Source: Anaerolineae bacterium
GTDB lineage: Bacteria; Chloroflexota; Anaerolineae; 4572-78; NAK82
Assembly: GCA_030598425.1 (NCBI GenBank)
Contig: JAUVPY010000173.1
Coordinates: 1-6,399, forward strand
Direction of reading: 5' to 3'
DNA length: 6,399 nucleotides
Shown: positions 5,630 to 6,399 of the stretch, piece by piece
How the letters are laid out: every line of letters begins with the position of its first letter
Numbering within the stretch: position 1 is the stretch's first letter
Program-made: the position numbers and the translations under genes
The notes under the pieces: generated by a model
Seen by the model: only the letters and a program-made list of their open reading frames with translations
Told to the model about the DNA's origin: nothing
Databases searched by the model: none

Positions 5630-6398
5630 GGGCGTCCTCCCCCATCAACTCTCGAAGTTCGTTGCAGCGGGTGAAGAAGATGTCCTGTTGACGATAACCT
5701 GCGCTCCCTGCCTGAGGATTGTGGACGACGATCGCCTCCCGGTTCGGTGGCCGACCGAGCACCAGGATTTGCTCTCCCATAAACACCGCCTCTTCGATGT
5801 TGTGGGTGACGATGGCCGTCGTCAGATGCTGTTCAGCGCGAAGTACCAGGGTCAGGTTCTGCAGGTCCTCACGGGTGAGTGCATCCAGCGCGCCAAAGGG
5901 CTCATCCATCAACAGCAGGTCGGGGCGCAATACCAGGGTACGGGCAATGGCCGTCCGCTGGCGCTGGCCACCGCTGATTTGATGAGGATACTGCTGGGCC
6001 ACGTGGTCAATGCCCAGTCGCTTGAGCCAGTAATCTACACGCGTCTGTCTGTCGTCAAACTTCTCATCGGATGGGGTATGCACCCCATCCGGCCCATAGA
6101 AGCCTCGGATGCGCAGTCCCAGCGCAGCGTTGTCCCACACGGTGGCCCAGGGTCGCAGGCCGTAATCTTGCAGAATTAACCCGGTGCGAGGACGGGGTCG
6201 AGCCAGTGGTTGCCCATCGACCAGCACCCGACCGGCGCCTGGCTGGCGCAGCCCGGCCAACAAGTAGAGCAAGGTCGTCTTGCCGCAGCCGCTGGGTCCG
6301 ATGATGGCCCACGCCTCGCCCCGCTCGACCGTCCAGGAAAACGCCTCAAAAATCGTGGTTCCATTTGGATAGGTGAAGGTCAGGTCGTGAACGCGGAT
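5616..6398 (-). CDS. ABC transporter ATP-binding protein, SsuB/TauB type, 5' end cut
   Basis: The frame is open to the right edge; 260 residues are seen and only a few N-terminal ones should be missing. It energises import by the adjacent permease. Seen, counting from the first visible residue: Walker A GPSGCGKTT (34-42), Q-loop LILQDYG (Q77), signature ISGGQRQR (141-148), Walker B LLLMDEP (E166), D-loop GALD (169-172), switch His H199 in IVTHNIEEAVFMGE. All ATPase residues are intact. Between the Q-loop and the signature there is an apparent extra stretch of about 12 residues (YGPDGVHTPSDE, 101-112) coinciding with an inverted repeat in the DNA. The true start lies beyond 6399; an internal ATG at 6272 would drop Walker A and is not the start. 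Confidence 0.94.
   Translation of the reverse strand: MRVHDLTFTYPNGTTIFEAFSWTVERGEAWAIIGPSGCGKTTLLYLLAGLRQPGAGRVLVDGQPLARPRPRTGLILQDYGLRPWATVWDNAALGLRIRGFYGPDGVHTPSDEKFDDRQTRVDYWLKRLGIDHVAQQYPHQISGGQRQRTAIARTLVLRPDLLLMDEPFGALDALTREDLQNLTLVLRAEQHLTTAIVTHNIEEAVFMGEQILVLGRPPNREAIVVHNPQAGSAGYRQQDIFFTRCNELRELMGEDAHEMA
6068..6091. repeat. Perfect 9-bp inverted repeat inside the ABC ATPase gene
   Basis: CGGATGGGG (6068-6076) and CCCCATCCG (6083-6091) flank a 6-base loop. The repeat encodes residues 103-111 of the visible ATPase, in a stretch that looks like an insertion compared with SsuB/TauB relatives. The layout (arm ending GGGG, six bases, CCCC) resembles the larger repeat at 269-300, though the outer arm sequences differ. 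Confidence 0.75.
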
Positions 6399-6399
6399 C

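Noticed and set aside
5361..6179. 272-aa plus-strand frame
   Set aside because: It lies antisense to the ABC permease and ATPase, whose motifs are complete. It has no family features and is a shadow of GC-rich coding DNA.

Overview
The window looks like chromosomal DNA of a GC-rich, free-living bacterium with AT-rich intergenic gaps, ordinary sigma-70-type promoters and strong GGAGG ribosome sites. The MetV-MetF fusion, the GlpK sequence type and the gene mix suggest Chloroflexota (Anaerolineae or Caldilinea-like). That placement is inference from remembered protein families, not a search result. There are seven protein genes (two cut by the window edges) and one tRNA. I see no phage, transposase or CRISPR.

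Left part (1-1621): a minus-strand gene, open to the left edge, encodes an N-terminal cysteine-rich MTHFR_C/MetV-type domain fused to a methylenetetrahydrofolate reductase (MetF) domain. It has a near-consensus promoter (TTGACA-17-TATACT) and an unusual leader of about 165 nt with a repeated heptamer and a stem-loop beside the ribosome site. A divergent, weaker promoter region follows, then glpK.

Middle (1622-3390): glpK (glycerol kinase, 503 aa) on the plus strand. It is followed by tRNA-Gln(CUG) with its own promoter, then by two tandem hairpins, the second a rho-independent terminator lying between convergent transcription units.

Right part (3477-6399, all minus strand): in transcription order, an ABC transporter ATPase (5' end cut) and its permease (SsuBC/TauBC/ThiXZ type, substrate unknown). 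Next is a promoter whose -35 box overlaps the permease stop codon. It drives a small antitoxin-like gene, a PIN-domain (VapC-like) toxin and ubiX (flavin prenyltransferase). Antitoxin and toxin are 3 nt apart; toxin and ubiX share ATGA. A toxin-antitoxin pair is thus translationally coupled to a cofactor gene, the oddest arrangement here.

Other points of interest are a perfect 13-bp inverted repeat inside the MTHFR gene, a 9-bp one inside an apparent insertion of the ABC ATPase, and substitutions at normally conserved MetF active-site positions. I found no clear evidence of a wholly new multi-gene system. The best candidates for novelty are the antitoxin-PIN-ubiX operon, the MetV-MetF variant with its repeat-bearing leader, and the intragenic palindromes.
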